Counted from the stretch's first letter, positions 25,512 through 34,188 are shown. The stretch: DNA of 48,856 nucleotides from Gammaproteobacteria bacterium (GCA_026197075.1 JAPHQV010000051.1:1-48856), one strand, 5' to 3'. Translations and numbers: made by a program. Notes: generated by a model not told the origin, from the letters alone.

Positions 25512-26339
25512 TCAGGCCGCCTCGGTGAAGAACTGCATATTTTTTTGAATATATTCATCGAAGCTCGTTGCAGGGCGACCTAGCGCACGCTCTACACCGT
25601 CGGTTGTCGATTCACTGCGACCGTCGAGCACCTCGCCGAACAAATAGGTCAGTGTTTCGATAACACCCTGCGGCACACCATCCCTAACCAGTCGAGATTC
25701 AAACTCGGCGATACTGATCGACTCGAAGTTAACTTTCCTGTTCAGGTGCTTGCTGAATCTGGCGGCGATATCGGCAAAGCTGATCAATTGGGGCCCGGTA
25801 ACTTCATACAGCTGCCCACTGTGCCTGTCGTCGGTCAGCGACGCGATAACAACTTCAGCGATATCGTCGATATCAATGAACGGCTCAGTAATATCTGTGA
25901 CAGGCAGGGCGATGTTGCCATCCATGATGAACTGGCGAAACAGACCCTCGCTGAAGTTCTGGTCGAACCAGGAGGCGCGAACGACCGTCCAGCTGATACC
26001 TGATTGTATGATGATGTTTTCACATACCTGGGCTGCAGGTTCACTGCGACCGGAAAGCAAAGTAATGTGTTTGACACCCTTCATCTTTGCCAGGGCGCAG
26101 AACCTGGAGATATCTTCAGGTGCTTTGGGTATGGCCAGGTCAGGGTAGTAAGTCAGGTAAACAACATCGATGCCATTGAGCGCTGCTGACCAGCTTGTCG
26201 GATCATCCCAGTCGAAATGCACTTCGCCGTTGCGGCTCGCACCTTTGGGTTTGAAACCAAGCGCCTTCAAACCCGTCATAACGCGTGAACCGGTCTTACC
26301 GGTAGAACCGATGATCAAGTGCTGTGTTGCTGAATTCAT
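25512..26339 (-). CDS. NmrA-like NAD(P)-binding Rossmann protein
   Basis: 275 residues from the ATG giving MNSATQHLIIGSTGKTGSRV, with AGGA upstream. An in-frame upstream extension to 26657 runs through the island repeat and is not likely protein. The glycine-rich motif GSTGKTG is the NmrA/atypical SDR type, with VYLTYYPDL and WTVVRASWFDQNF as expected. Such proteins sense NADP redox state or reduce quinones (QorB-like). First gene of a two-gene operon with DUF1772. Confidence 0.9.
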   Translation of the reverse strand: MNSATQHLIIGSTGKTGSRVMTGLKALGFKPKGASRNGEVHFDWDDPTSWSAALNGIDVVYLTYYPDLAIPKAPEDISRFCALAKMKGVKHITLLSGRSEPAAQVCENIIIQSGISWTVVRASWFDQNFSEGLFRQFIMDGNIALPVTDITEPFIDIDDIAEVVIASLTDDRHSGQLYEVTGPQLISFADIAARFSKHLNRKVNFESISIAEFESRLVRDGVPQGVIETLTYLFGEVLDGRSESTTDGVERALGRPATSFDEYIQKNMQFFTEAA

Positions 26340-26573
26340 AATACTGTCCTCGTGTATTTGTTGATTTGACAAGGTCAGTGTAGTGGCGTGCGGACGGGAT
26401 AGATTTGCCGTGCGTTCGAGATGCTTTGCACATCGTACAGGCGTTCGACGGGCAACGGAGGATGGCGGGGGCGTATTTGAATAGCCGAGGGCTGGCCCCG
26501 AAGGGGTGGAGGGCAGGATGCCCGGAATCAACCCGTGCTCGGGACGGTGGCGCAGGTAATGACCCGCATACTC

Positions 26574-26820
26574 GTCCCGGCTGGCCATCCTGGCCGCCGC
26601 AGCGTGGGGCATGATCCGCGTCCTTGCGATTCTGTGTTTTAACAGCCTATCGCTCAACTGCGGAATCTTGAAGCCTCAGCTGTGATGCCAGCGAGCGCCA
26701 GACATTGCCAGCCAGTTCCGGTCACCCCCACTCGGTTGTAAACGAGCAGTTTTTTTATTGAAACAATGGCTTAGTTGTTGACGCACGCGGTAATGCCATG
26801 AACAACACCATGCTCAGAAT
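26574..26820 (-). repeat. guaA-3'-end-like repeat, copy 2 (putative att site)
   Basis: Core at 26720-26739, on the minus strand ACCGAGTGGGGGTGACCGGA. Similar to copy 1 on both sides: TCCTTGCGAT, CTGTGATGCCAG and GACATTGCCAGCCAGT on the lower-coordinate side, and CACCATGCTCAGAAT at the other end. It separates the DUF1772-NmrA cassette from the VapBC cassette. Confidence 0.75.
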
Positions 26821-26898
26821 CGCTGCTAATCGCCTTGTAAATTACCACGAGAACGCTTTCACGTTGCACAGCCAGCCTGGTTGACTTACCAGACCTAT

Positions 26899-26922
26899 TG
26901 GCATATGCTTTGGCATATGCCA
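26899..26922. promoter_or_regulatory. VapBC operator: TGGCATATGC-tttg-GCATATGCCA
   Basis: A perfect 10+10 inverted repeat with a 4-base spacer, about 22 bp before the antitoxin start. VapB proteins with an AbrB-type fold bind such palindromes, usually with VapC, to repress their own operon. Confidence 0.8.
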
Positions 26923-26943
26923 TTTGAACCAGAGGATACTCTA

Positions 26944-27186
26944 ATGTCATCTACTGAACGCCATGTACGACTCTTTCGCAACGGGCGCAACCAGGCACTA
27001 CGCATCCCTCGCGAGTTTGAGCTGGAAGGCGAGGAAGCACTCATCCACAAGGAGGGTGACCGACTGATCGTGGAGCCGATCCGTAAAGGCAGGCTGCTGG
27101 CGCTGCTAGCCTCCCTGCCCCCCCTGACTGAACCCTTCCCCGATATCGATGATGACTTGCCTCCCCTGGATGATGTAACGCTATGA
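26944..27186 (+). CDS. vapB: VapB-type antitoxin (AbrB/MazE fold)
   Basis: 80 residues from the ATG giving MSSTERHVRLFRNGRNQALR, with GAGGA upstream. FRNGRNQALRIPREFELEGEE is the swapped-hairpin DNA-binding domain of VapB antitoxins; the Pro/Asp-rich tail (PFPDIDDDLPPLDDV) is the toxin-wrapping segment. It neutralises the VapC ribonuclease encoded next to it (4-bp ATGA overlap) and represses the operon through the palindrome upstream. The pair is the only content of the ~1-kb interval between repeat copies 2 and 3. Confidence 0.93.
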   Translation: MSSTERHVRLFRNGRNQALRIPREFELEGEEALIHKEGDRLIVEPIRKGRLLALLASLPPLTEPFPDIDDDLPPLDDVTL

Positions 27187-27596
27187 GTGGATCGCTCGCG
27201 TATTTACTGGATACCAACATCCTGTCCGATCTGGTTCGCCATCCGCAAGGCGTGGTAGCAGCACAGATCACAAAGGCAGGCGAGGATACCGTCTGCACCA
27301 GCGTCATTGTCTCCGCTGAACTCCGCTATGGTGCGATCAAGTCAAACTCTGCAAAACTGGCAGAACGCATTGACATAATCCTATCGGCACTGGAAATCCT
27401 GCCACTGGAAACACCCGCCGATCATCAGTACGCAGCATTACGCCATCACCTCACACGCGAGGGAACACTCATCGGGCCAAACGATCTACTGATTGCTGCA
27501 CATGCTCTCGCAAATGACCTTACAATTGTAACCGCCAATGTCGGCGAATTCTCACGGGTCCCGGGACTGAAAGTGGAGAACTGGCTACAGAATTAA
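27183..27596 (+). CDS. vapC: VapC-type PIN-domain toxin ribonuclease
   Basis: 137 residues. PIN-domain acidic residues are in place: YLLDTNILSDLV near the start, SAELRYG in the middle, GPNDLLIAAHAL and TANVGEFSRVPGL at the end. VapC enzymes cleave RNA, often initiator tRNA or rRNA, and stop growth when VapB is lost. The start overlaps the vapB stop by ATGA. All motifs are intact, so it should be active. In this setting it may stabilise the island. Confidence 0.93.
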   Translation: MSGSLAYLLDTNILSDLVRHPQGVVAAQITKAGEDTVCTSVIVSAELRYGAIKSNSAKLAERIDIILSALEILPLETPADHQYAALRHHLTREGTLIGPNDLLIAAHALANDLTIVTANVGEFSRVPGLKVENWLQN

Positions 27597-27732
27597 CCAA
27601 CGACACCAGACCTAACTGCGGGGATTAATCCTCGTTACTTCAGCAGCAAACGAATCGTTAGTACGAATTCTGGGAAAATCGAGTCCACTCTCGATTCGCC
27701 GCAAATAACGCTTGGATCTTAATACCTGCTGC

Positions 27733-27890
27733 TGCCTGTCAGTGCCAGACAGTGCCAGACAGTGCCCCCCAGTACTGGCTACTCCCACTCTATTATCAAT
27801 AAGCTTTTTTATCTTTTATATTCAATTGCTTATTTTCCTGCTAAACGGGAATACCATGAAAAATACCATGCTCAGAAAATCCTTCAAAAT
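27733..27890 (-). repeat. guaA-3'-end-like repeat, copy 3 (putative att site)
   Basis: Core at 27777-27796, on the minus strand ATAATAGAGTGGGAGTAGCC, closest to the guaA end itself. It has three tandem CAGTGCCAGA-type decamers on the lower side. The upper side is near-identical to copy 1 (TATTTTCCTGCTAA, ATACCATGAAAAATACCATG). Confidence 0.75.
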
Positions 27891-27930
27891 ATTCGAAAAA
27901 AATGCCGATTGAACACTGATACACAGCACC

Positions 27931-28257
27931 TTAGGCCACCTTCCGGGCTTTGACTTCCAGGTGAATGCCCTCCTGCTCCTGCAGATATTGAATCACCGCA
28001 AACAGGTTACTCGCCTGGGGATTGCCTTTTGGCCCGAACATGCGCATGAGGCTCTTGCTCGACTTGTCGAAGACCTGGGAGAGTTCCTCGAACCCGATCG
28101 TCGCATTGATATAGTCACGCAGCACTGCCTTGCCGGTATCGACATCACCAGCAAGCAGGCACTCGACCCCTTCCTGCAGCAGGGCCTTGCGAAACGCCGG
28201 ATCCCGTTGGGCACGTGCCTGTATGGTGTCCTTAAAATCTTTCGTCAAAGCCATCAT
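27931..28257 (-). CDS. Addiction-module antidote protein (HTH, HigA-like)
   Basis: 108 residues with GAGG four bases before ATG. The form is that of the small antitoxins paired with HigB/RelE-type toxins: N-terminal helices with [20 protein letters not shown] and an [23 protein letters not shown], then [17 protein letters not shown]. The HTH binds operator DNA and the rest binds the toxin. Its ATG overlaps the toxin-gene stop (ATGA). The toxin gene upstream carries a frameshift, so this may now be an orphan antitoxin. Confidence 0.88.
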   Translation of the reverse strand: MMALTKDFKDTIQARAQRDPAFRKALLQEGVECLLAGDVDTGKAVLRDYINATIGFEELSQVFDKSSKSLMRMFGPKGNPQASNLFAVIQYLQEQEGIHLEVKARKVA

Positions 28258-28497
28258 GTCACCTCTTGCCGTTTCCGTCGCTTATAGTCGCGCCAGTTAG
28301 CTTTCGCGGCAGTGATATCGGCGTCCTGCCGCTTCTTGGTACCGCCCGCGAGCAATATCACCAACCGGTCGCCGTCCTTGCCAAAATAGATCCGATAACC
28401 GGGACCGAAAATCTATCCGGAACTCATAGACGCCGGCACCCACACCTTTCACATTAGAGAAGTTACCCTGCTCCATCCGATGGACTGCTGTTGCCAC
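28254..28497 (-). pseudogene. RelE/HigB-type toxin gene with a one-base frameshift and no clear 5' end
   Basis: The first frame reads ATAVHRMEQGNFSNVKGVGA, then GVYEFRIDF; after that, the family sequence continues in another frame: [41 protein letters not shown]. Removing one T from the TTTT run at about 28410 joins them into the usual [17 protein letters not shown] lies a few codons before the visible start, so the N-terminal ~30 residues are also not recoverable in frame. Toxins of this family cleave mRNA on the ribosome. The gene precedes its antitoxin, as is usual for this type. Confidence 0.82.
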
Positions 28498-28747
28498 CTT
28501 AACCGCAGCGGACTACGAACATGTCGGACCTGTCCAACACCAGATGCGCAGATACCGCTCTAACTACAGCGGTCTAACTCTACAGACAGTTCAACTGTCA
28601 CCGTGGGCTGTGCGGAACGCGCAACGCCTCCATCGATCGGTGCAAAACATCCTTCGCAGATTGTAGGAACAACACAGCCCAGTTTATGGTTCATCACGGT
28701 TTTTTTGAAGAAGGTGGATTGGCTGATGGTGTTTTAGTGGAACGCGT
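28498..28747. other. Intergenic stretch between toxin remnant and kinase gene
   Basis: About 250 bp without a credible gene. It may hold decayed 5' sequence of the toxin gene. I saw nothing else here. Confidence 0.3.
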
Positions 28748-29263
28748 TTATTTCATATCGGTATCAACAAAGCTGTTTAGGTCATAAATGGTCCGAATTA
28801 CATGCAAAGACTTGTTGTTCGATATTTCTTCTAATTTTCGCATAAAACCCTCATTCCAAAATTTAGGGCAAAGTCTTAATGTTTTATAGCTTTGCATCGT
28901 TCCTTTTAAAACTGAACTACCCTCAGGCCATCCTTCAGGCTTGATAAACATTCCTTTTAGTAAACGCTTTGTCACAAACCAATAACTGAAAATATATGGA
29001 AGATCTATATAGATCAAGGTATCAGCTGCATCCAGCCGATTATAAAATGACTCCATTGGGCCGAATCCATCAATGATCCAGCTATCTGAAGAGAGTATCT
29101 TTTCATGCTCACTATCATAGGTTTTTCGGTCAACCATTTCACCGTTGCTTTTGTACACAATGGAATCTAATGGATACAACTTGATACCCGTAACTGATGC
29201 CAGATTTTTGCTTAAAGTGGATTTACCACTTCCAGGTTTACCGAATACCGCTATTTTGTTCAT
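28748..29263 (-). CDS. P-loop kinase-like protein (FlaR/adenylate-kinase-related family)
   Basis: 171 residues from the ATG giving MNKIAVFGKPGSGKSTLSKN, 20 bp after the DUF4386 stop. The Walker A motif GKPGSGKST is at residues 8-16; LDSIVYKSNGE and WIIDGFGPMESFYNRLDAAD match the small nucleotide-kinase-like family often labelled DNA topology modulation protein (FlaR). The actual substrate of the family is unknown. The gene is much richer in A and T than its neighbours (many AAA, ATA and TTT codons), which points to separate acquisition. Confidence 0.85.
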   Translation of the reverse strand: MNKIAVFGKPGSGKSTLSKNLASVTGIKLYPLDSIVYKSNGEMVDRKTYDSEHEKILSSDSWIIDGFGPMESFYNRLDAADTLIYIDLPYIFSYWFVTKRLLKGMFIKPEGWPEGSSVLKGTMQSYKTLRLCPKFWNEGFMRKLEEISNNKSLHVIRTIYDLNSFVDTDMK

Positions 29264-29283
29264 GCTACTTCCAGTAATCGAGA

Positions 29284-30000
29284 CTAAGCCAACTGCCCGG
29301 CATATTTGTCTTCTACAAATTTGCCGAACAACAACCATAGACAGAACGCCAGTTCTGCCAACAATGGAACCAGGTAGGCCGGTTCGACGAAAGTATGGTA
29401 TTCAACGGCAAATAATCTTGTATAGCTGCCAATTACATAGATAACAGCCGCTATGACCAGACCATGCCCAAGCGGCCTCGGGCAGAATCCTGATCTGATG
29501 ACCAGCACACCGAGTGCAATATTGGCGATACCGAAGAATATAAGCCCAAGGTCATAGCCGTAAGCATGCATGTCGATGAGCAGCGATAGCATGAAATAGG
29601 TCTGAGCATCCGGCTGCGCGTTGCCAGTAAGCAGAAGATACGTCGCATAATAGAACAATAGGCTCATTCCGATGATGACTGCCTGGACCAGGCGGAACAC
29701 CATGGCGAACAAGGCCAATGTCTTATCGACCTGCCTGAACAGCAGGTAAAGCACGATGGCGATCGCCACATCACAGAGCAGCATGATCGAATCTGCGAGG
29801 AAGCCAGTCTTGAACAAGGCGCTGTATGCGAGGATGTTTGCCGCTGTCACGCTTATATCCATGTCGTCGTACAAACTGCCCCGGATAAACAATTCGCTAC
29901 CGATACCACATGCGATGATGACCAGGTAGAGCAACCCGGCTGCCCTACCCAGCAGTCTTATGTCATGATCTGTCTGCATAACTTGATCTCGTGTTTTCAT
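29284..30000 (-). CDS. DUF4386 membrane protein
   Basis: 238 residues from the ATG giving MKTRDQVMQT with GGAAGAG upstream. Six hydrophobic helices with the family landmarks AAGLLYLVIIACGIGSEL, FRLVQAVIIGMSLL and HAYGYDLGLIFFGIANIALG. DUF4386 proteins are inner-membrane proteins of unknown function. It lies 28 bp after the nitroreductase and belongs to the long minus-strand operon. Confidence 0.88.
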   Translation of the reverse strand: MKTRDQVMQTDHDIRLLGRAAGLLYLVIIACGIGSELFIRGSLYDDMDISVTAANILAYSALFKTGFLADSIMLLCDVAIAIVLYLLFRQVDKTLALFAMVFRLVQAVIIGMSLLFYYATYLLLTGNAQPDAQTYFMLSLLIDMHAYGYDLGLIFFGIANIALGVLVIRSGFCPRPLGHGLVIAAVIYVIGSYTRLFAVEYHTFVEPAYLVPLLAELAFCLWLLFGKFVEDKYAGQLA

Positions 30001-30028
30001 CACATCTCTTCCACCCCTGCTCACATCC

Positions 30029-30658
30029 CTAAACGGTTATCACCATCTCCGCACTACCGTAGCGGACTTTAGGCAGGAAAGCATTTTCATCCTCCGGGTC
30101 GCGCACACCCAGCGCACAGATAACCGATGACTCCAGCGAACGTTCATGCAATCCCAGCACCCTGTCAACGCCTTCGCTTTCGAAGCCGGTCATAGGACAG
30201 GTGTCGATCTTCATCACCGCGGCCGCAGTCAACAGGGTACCCAGGGCAATATAGACCTGTTCATGCGCCCACTCCCTTCTGCGTTGCTCACTCATGTTTC
30301 TGATAACTTCCTTCATATGCGTACTGATGCTGTCGAGTACATCCTTTGGTAGATCACGAACCCCCATCAAGGTATCCATATATCTGTCGACCGTGGCATC
30401 ACCGATATCAGTCTGCGCCGCAAGTACGACAAGGTGCGAACAGTTGACCACCTTATCCTGCCCCATGGCATATTCGTACAGTCTCTTGCGAGTATCTATG
30501 CCATCGACCACGATCATACGCCAGGGTTGTAGACCGTACGCACTCGCACTCAGGCGTGTCGCTGTCAGCAGCTCGTTTACCTTATTTTCTTCGATCCGTT
30601 CTGTTGTGAACTTCCTGACGGCATAACGCCAGTTGAGCGCTTCGGTAATATTCATCAT
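30029..30658 (-). CDS. NfsB-like nitroreductase
   Basis: 209 residues starting MMNITEALNWRYAVRKF, with AGAGGA upstream. RYAVRKFT, LSASAYGLQPWRMIVV (FMN pocket), ALGTLLTAAAVMKIDTCPMTG and CALGVRDPEDENAFLPKVR are typical of NfsB/dihydropteridine reductase-type nitroreductases. It uses NAD(P)H to reduce nitroaromatics, quinones or enals. It follows the EamA transporter in the operon and fits a detoxification or catabolic module. Confidence 0.9.
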   Translation of the reverse strand: MMNITEALNWRYAVRKFTTERIEENKVNELLTATRLSASAYGLQPWRMIVVDGIDTRKRLYEYAMGQDKVVNCSHLVVLAAQTDIGDATVDRYMDTLMGVRDLPKDVLDSISTHMKEVIRNMSEQRRREWAHEQVYIALGTLLTAAAVMKIDTCPMTGFESEGVDRVLGLHERSLESSVICALGVRDPEDENAFLPKVRYGSAEMVITV

Positions 30659-30690
30659 CTTGTCCTCTCGGGTGTATAGGGTTTAGTTCA

Positions 30691-31626
30691 TTACTGTGCC
30701 GACACGGCTAGTGCCGCCTGCCTGGACTGCTCCATCGACCGGATGACCGTGGTCATGAGAACGCCGACAAAGATCAGGCCCATGCTGACCAGATCATTAC
30801 CGTCGTAGCTTTCACTCCACAACATGATCCCCGCGAGCATGGTTACTACGGATATGACATATCCCATCTGGCTCAGATATACCGGCCCACCTTCGCGCAG
30901 AAGGTAGAACGTGCTCAGGTAGGAGGCACCTGCAAACAGTGATAACAGTGCCAGCGCGAGTACTGCGTCGCGATTAGCTAGCATACTGATATCGAGATTT
31001 CCGGTTGCGGCATTGATCAGCAGTAACGCCAGTCCCTGTACCGTTAACATGCCGATAGCCAGCTGCGTGGCGTCACTTCCTTGCGGCCAGTAGTGGCTTC
31101 GATACAGGTTGCTGGCGGCAAGCGACGCAGGGATACCGAGGCCGAGTAATGTATATCGCCAGTCGCCATCATGCGCCATGCCGGGTTCCGATATCCCGTT
31201 CGGCATCACCAGCAAGGTGACACCGATCAGCCCGAGTACCAGGCCGATCAGTTTTACCGGGTGTCCCTGCTCCAGTTTCAGCACTCTTGCGATGCCATAG
31301 GTGATGACCGGCGACAAGGCTGTCAGCAGGCCGACCGTACCGACCTGCAATTCGCGCATGACGATGAAGGCGAGCACGTATGGCAGGCTGATCCCCAGCA
31401 AACCGCCAACCAGGTAATACTGCAGGTGTTGCCAGTCCCATACCGGGAGACGACGCGAAGACCCAGCGCTGAACCGGGACACAGCCAATACCACCAGCGC
31501 ACCACCGGTCATCTGCCAGAACAGGATATACATCGGGGCCAACTGTTCGTTACCGGCCTGCTTGCCGGTAACGAAGACACCGGCGGCCAGCGTACCCGAC
31601 AGTAGCAACAGCAGAAGCGCTTTCAT
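30691..31626 (-). CDS. EamA/DMT-family transporter
   Basis: 311 residues with ten hydrophobic helices in two EamA repeats: the first has FVTGKQAGNEQLAPMYILFW and the second LALLSLFAGASYLSTFYLLR. DMT exporters of this group move amino acids or small metabolites out of the cell. Its ATG overlaps the stop of the VOC gene (ATGA), so expression is coupled. The cargo is unknown; it might be a product of the cyclase/VOC/nitroreductase enzymes. Confidence 0.9.
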   Translation of the reverse strand: MKALLLLLLSGTLAAGVFVTGKQAGNEQLAPMYILFWQMTGGALVVLAVSRFSAGSSRRLPVWDWQHLQYYLVGGLLGISLPYVLAFIVMRELQVGTVGLLTALSPVITYGIARVLKLEQGHPVKLIGLVLGLIGVTLLVMPNGISEPGMAHDGDWRYTLLGLGIPASLAASNLYRSHYWPQGSDATQLAIGMLTVQGLALLLINAATGNLDISMLANRDAVLALALLSLFAGASYLSTFYLLREGGPVYLSQMGYVISVVTMLAGIMLWSESYDGNDLVSMGLIFVGVLMTTVIRSMEQSRQAALAVSAQ

Positions 31627-32054
31627 CGTCCTGCCTCCCCGTCGTATCGCGATCCCAGATCTGCAGGTAGCTGGGTAAGCTCGATGACATTACGGTCAGG
31701 ATCACGGAAAAAGATCGAGGTCTTTCCGTCACCGAATGTCACCGGACCTTCTGTCACCGTGATACCGGCAGCCTCAAGATCCCGCAGCGTGACGTCGATG
31801 TCCGCCACCTGCAGGGCGATGTGGGTATACCCCGGATACCGCGGCGCCTGGTCCATCAGTATGTTGTCGGTCATCGGTGCATCAGCAGAATCCAGCAGGT
31901 TGATCTCCGTACCTGCCGCATTGCGCAACACCACCACGTGTTCCTGGCGGTCATCACGGATGACACCGAACCCGAACTGCTGATAGAAAGCGACTGTGCG
32001 TGCGAACTCATGCACCCGTACACCGACATGGTCGAGCCTGTTTACCGCGATCAT
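31623..32054 (-). CDS. VOC (glyoxalase/bleomycin-resistance) family protein
   Basis: 143 residues. RLDHVGVRVHEFARTVAFYQ starts the first beta-alpha-beta module with a His ligand; PGYTHIALQVADIDVTLRDL gives the second; SIFFRDPDRNVIELTQ supplies the C-terminal Glu ligand. VOC proteins bind a divalent metal and act as lyases, isomerases, dioxygenases or resistance proteins. It overlaps both neighbours by ATGA, so it belongs to the cyclase operon. Reaction unknown. Confidence 0.9.
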   Translation of the reverse strand: MIAVNRLDHVGVRVHEFARTVAFYQQFGFGVIRDDRQEHVVVLRNAAGTEINLLDSADAPMTDNILMDQAPRYPGYTHIALQVADIDVTLRDLEAAGITVTEGPVTFGDGKTSIFFRDPDRNVIELTQLPADLGSRYDGEAGR

Positions 32055-33118
32055 GATTCACCTCCCGCATTATCACGAGCGCCACGTACCGGCAGGGCGA
32101 TCGGGCGAATGGGTGCGGCATCCGATCCACGCAGTTTCAGCGAGCCGCCGATGAAGGCGAACTCGTATACCCGGTCACGCGACAACGCTTCCAGGTACAC
32201 CAGTTCCATGATCGGTGCGCCCTGCTCGGCCAGCAGGTAACTATGCACCGGCACATAGTTGTTCTCGACCTCGGAAGGAAAAGCCTCAAAACTGAGGTTG
32301 TCGGCGCCGACGATCATGGCGCCGCTTTCCTCGACCAGGAAACGCGCCGCCGCCATACCTATACCGGGCGGATTGGCCATGTAGGACGAGGCGTCTGCAT
32401 AGTCCTGCATGCGACCGGTGCGGATCAGCACGACATCGCCCTGCTCGAGTGTCGTGCCCTGTTTATCCAGTGCATCGACGAGATCATCACGCGTCACGCG
32501 ATAACCGGCTGGCAGCATATCGACACCCTTCGCCTGGGCCACATCGATCAACACACCGCGTGCGATGATGGGAGGGATGTTTTCTGCACCAGCGACGGTC
32601 CAACCACGATCACCGAGGTGCTCCTCGGCACGAAAGCCGTTCCATATCTCGCCGTTGAGACCAAAATGATTGAGTGCGTCGATATGAGTGCCCATGTGGG
32701 TGTATAGCGAGATCGCCGCGCCGGTATAGCTAACGTGCTCGTTCATCGCTTTACCCAGGCCCAGCGGATCGTCGATGACCGTGCCGTGTGGCGTATGGGT
32801 CATCCAGATACGGTAGTGCGGATCACCCGCTGCCTGCCAGCTAGGCATACCGATGAAATACTCGACCGACAGGTCGTAGCTTGTTCCGCCTGTGATACGC
32901 GCCAGAATGGCCTGCTGCGATGCGGGGGTCATCAGATTCAGGCGGCCGATCTCGTCAGCCGAACCCCACGGACTCTTACCCACAGTGCGGCCGGAAACTG
33001 GCTGCAGATTGTCTGTCTGGGCGATAGTTTGCTGGACCGCTCCGGCCGCACTCATCACTGTCGTGGCCATCAGGATGGCCCGTGCCATCTTGCCTGGTGT
33101 GCGATTCTGTCTGTTCAT
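32051..33118 (-). CDS. Exported cyclase-family (kynurenine-formamidase-like) hydrolase
   Basis: 355 residues with an N-terminal signal peptide (RAILMATTVMSAAGAVQQTI, ending near residue 34). The metal-binding motif HMGTHIDALNHF is the hallmark of the PF04199 cyclase family. PWGSADEIGRLNLMTP near the mature start matches the branch that includes isatin hydrolase and related amidohydrolases. Start of the six-gene operon cyclase-VOC-EamA-nitroreductase-DUF4386-kinase, divergent from LysR. It probably hydrolyses a cyclic or formylated aromatic; the substrate is unknown. Confidence 0.9.
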   Translation of the reverse strand: MNRQNRTPGKMARAILMATTVMSAAGAVQQTIAQTDNLQPVSGRTVGKSPWGSADEIGRLNLMTPASQQAILARITGGTSYDLSVEYFIGMPSWQAAGDPHYRIWMTHTPHGTVIDDPLGLGKAMNEHVSYTGAAISLYTHMGTHIDALNHFGLNGEIWNGFRAEEHLGDRGWTVAGAENIPPIIARGVLIDVAQAKGVDMLPAGYRVTRDDLVDALDKQGTTLEQGDVVLIRTGRMQDYADASSYMANPPGIGMAAARFLVEESGAMIVGADNLSFEAFPSEVENNYVPVHSYLLAEQGAPIMELVYLEALSRDRVYEFAFIGGSLKLRGSDAAPIRPIALPVRGARDNAGGES

Positions 33119-33210
33119 GCCTGTTCTCCTGTTTACCGATTAATTGAATTCCGGCTGCGTCGGTAGGACCTTCCGCCTTGAGAACAAGCATAATGATCAA
33201 TTTAAGTTTG

Positions 33211-33241
33211 ATAATTGTCTAATTATGAACAATACTGTTCA
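33211..33241. promoter_or_regulatory. Two adjacent palindromes, likely LysR binding sites
   Basis: ATAATT-gtct-AATTAT (33211-33226) directly abuts TGAACA-atac-TGTTCA (33226-33241). Both are perfect and lie 36-66 bp before the LysR start, in the divergent region with the cyclase operon. Two neighbouring sites suit the recognition and activation sites of LysR regulators. Confidence 0.65.
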
Positions 33242-33276
33242 CATATATTTACTAATAAGCATGTGATCGGGGTGTT

Positions 33277-34188
33277 ATGCAGAACCTGACAGACATCGCG
33301 GTATTCGTGCAGGTGGTGGACAGCGGCAGCTTCACCGCGGCTGCCGAGCGGCTTGAACTGACACGTTCGGTGGTCAGCAAATACATCAGCCGCCTCGAAG
33401 ACCGGCTCAAGGTACGCCTGCTCAACCGCACCACACGGCGGCTCAGCCTGACTGAGGCCGGACAGATTTTCTACGAACGTTCACAGTTCGGACTGGGCGA
33501 GATCGAGGCCGCTGAGGCTGAAGTCGCGAAGCTGCAGGCGACACCGCGTGGCAGGTTGAAGATCAACGCCCCGATGTCCTTCGGTATCCTGCATATCGCA
33601 CCGGCGATGGCGGAATTCCAGAGGCAAAACCCCGAGGTGCAGCTGGACATGAACCTCGACGACCGCCAGATCGACCTCGTCGAGGAGGGCTATGATGTTG
33701 CTATCCGTATTGCCGAGCTACCGGATTCGAGCATGGTGGCAACGCCGCTTGCGCCCTGCCATCATGTCGTCTGTGCTTCGTCCGACTACGTTGAAAGCCA
33801 CGGCGCACCCCGTACACCGGACGAACTGCGCAAACACAACATCCTATCCTACCGTTATCAGGATTCGCCCAATGAATGGCGCTTCCTGTCGCCGGATGGC
33901 CGTTACAGCTCGGTACCCGTCACCGGCAGCATCGAGATGAACAACAGCCTGGCATTGAGGCAGGCAGTACTAAGCGGCGCGGGCATCATGCTGACACCTA
34001 CCTTTATCGTCGGTGAAGACATCGCTGCCGGTAGACTGGTGAAACTGTTACCTGAGTATCGCGCAAAGGAAGTGACCATCTATGCGGTGTATACAGGTCG
34101 GCGTCACCTAACACCGAAGGTGCGTGCGTTCATCGACTATATGAAAAAACGGCTTTCCGATCCGCCGTACTGGGACAAAGGCATCTGA
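33277..34188 (+). CDS. LysR-family transcriptional regulator
   Basis: 303 residues. The N-terminal HTH reads FVQVVDSGSFTAAAERLELT then RSVVSKYISRLEDRL and RTTRRLSLTEAG; the effector domain has LKINAPMSFGILH and VEEGYDVAIRIAELPDSSM. It is similar in type to the regulator at 22968. It faces the cyclase operon across a palindromic control region and most likely regulates it. It is the last gene before the guaA junction. Confidence 0.92.
   Translation: MQNLTDIAVFVQVVDSGSFTAAAERLELTRSVVSKYISRLEDRLKVRLLNRTTRRLSLTEAGQIFYERSQFGLGEIEAAEAEVAKLQATPRGRLKINAPMSFGILHIAPAMAEFQRQNPEVQLDMNLDDRQIDLVEEGYDVAIRIAELPDSSMVATPLAPCHHVVCASSDYVESHGAPRTPDELRKHNILSYRYQDSPNEWRFLSPDGRYSSVPVTGSIEMNNSLALRQAVLSGAGIMLTPTFIVGEDIAAGRLVKLLPEYRAKEVTIYAVYTGRRHLTPKVRAFIDYMKKRLSDPPYWDKGI

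Noticed and set aside
26340-26657. N-terminal extension of the NmrA-like gene
   Set aside because: The extra ~106 residues are translated island-repeat sequence, and the internal ATG with AGGA begins exactly at the Rossmann motif.
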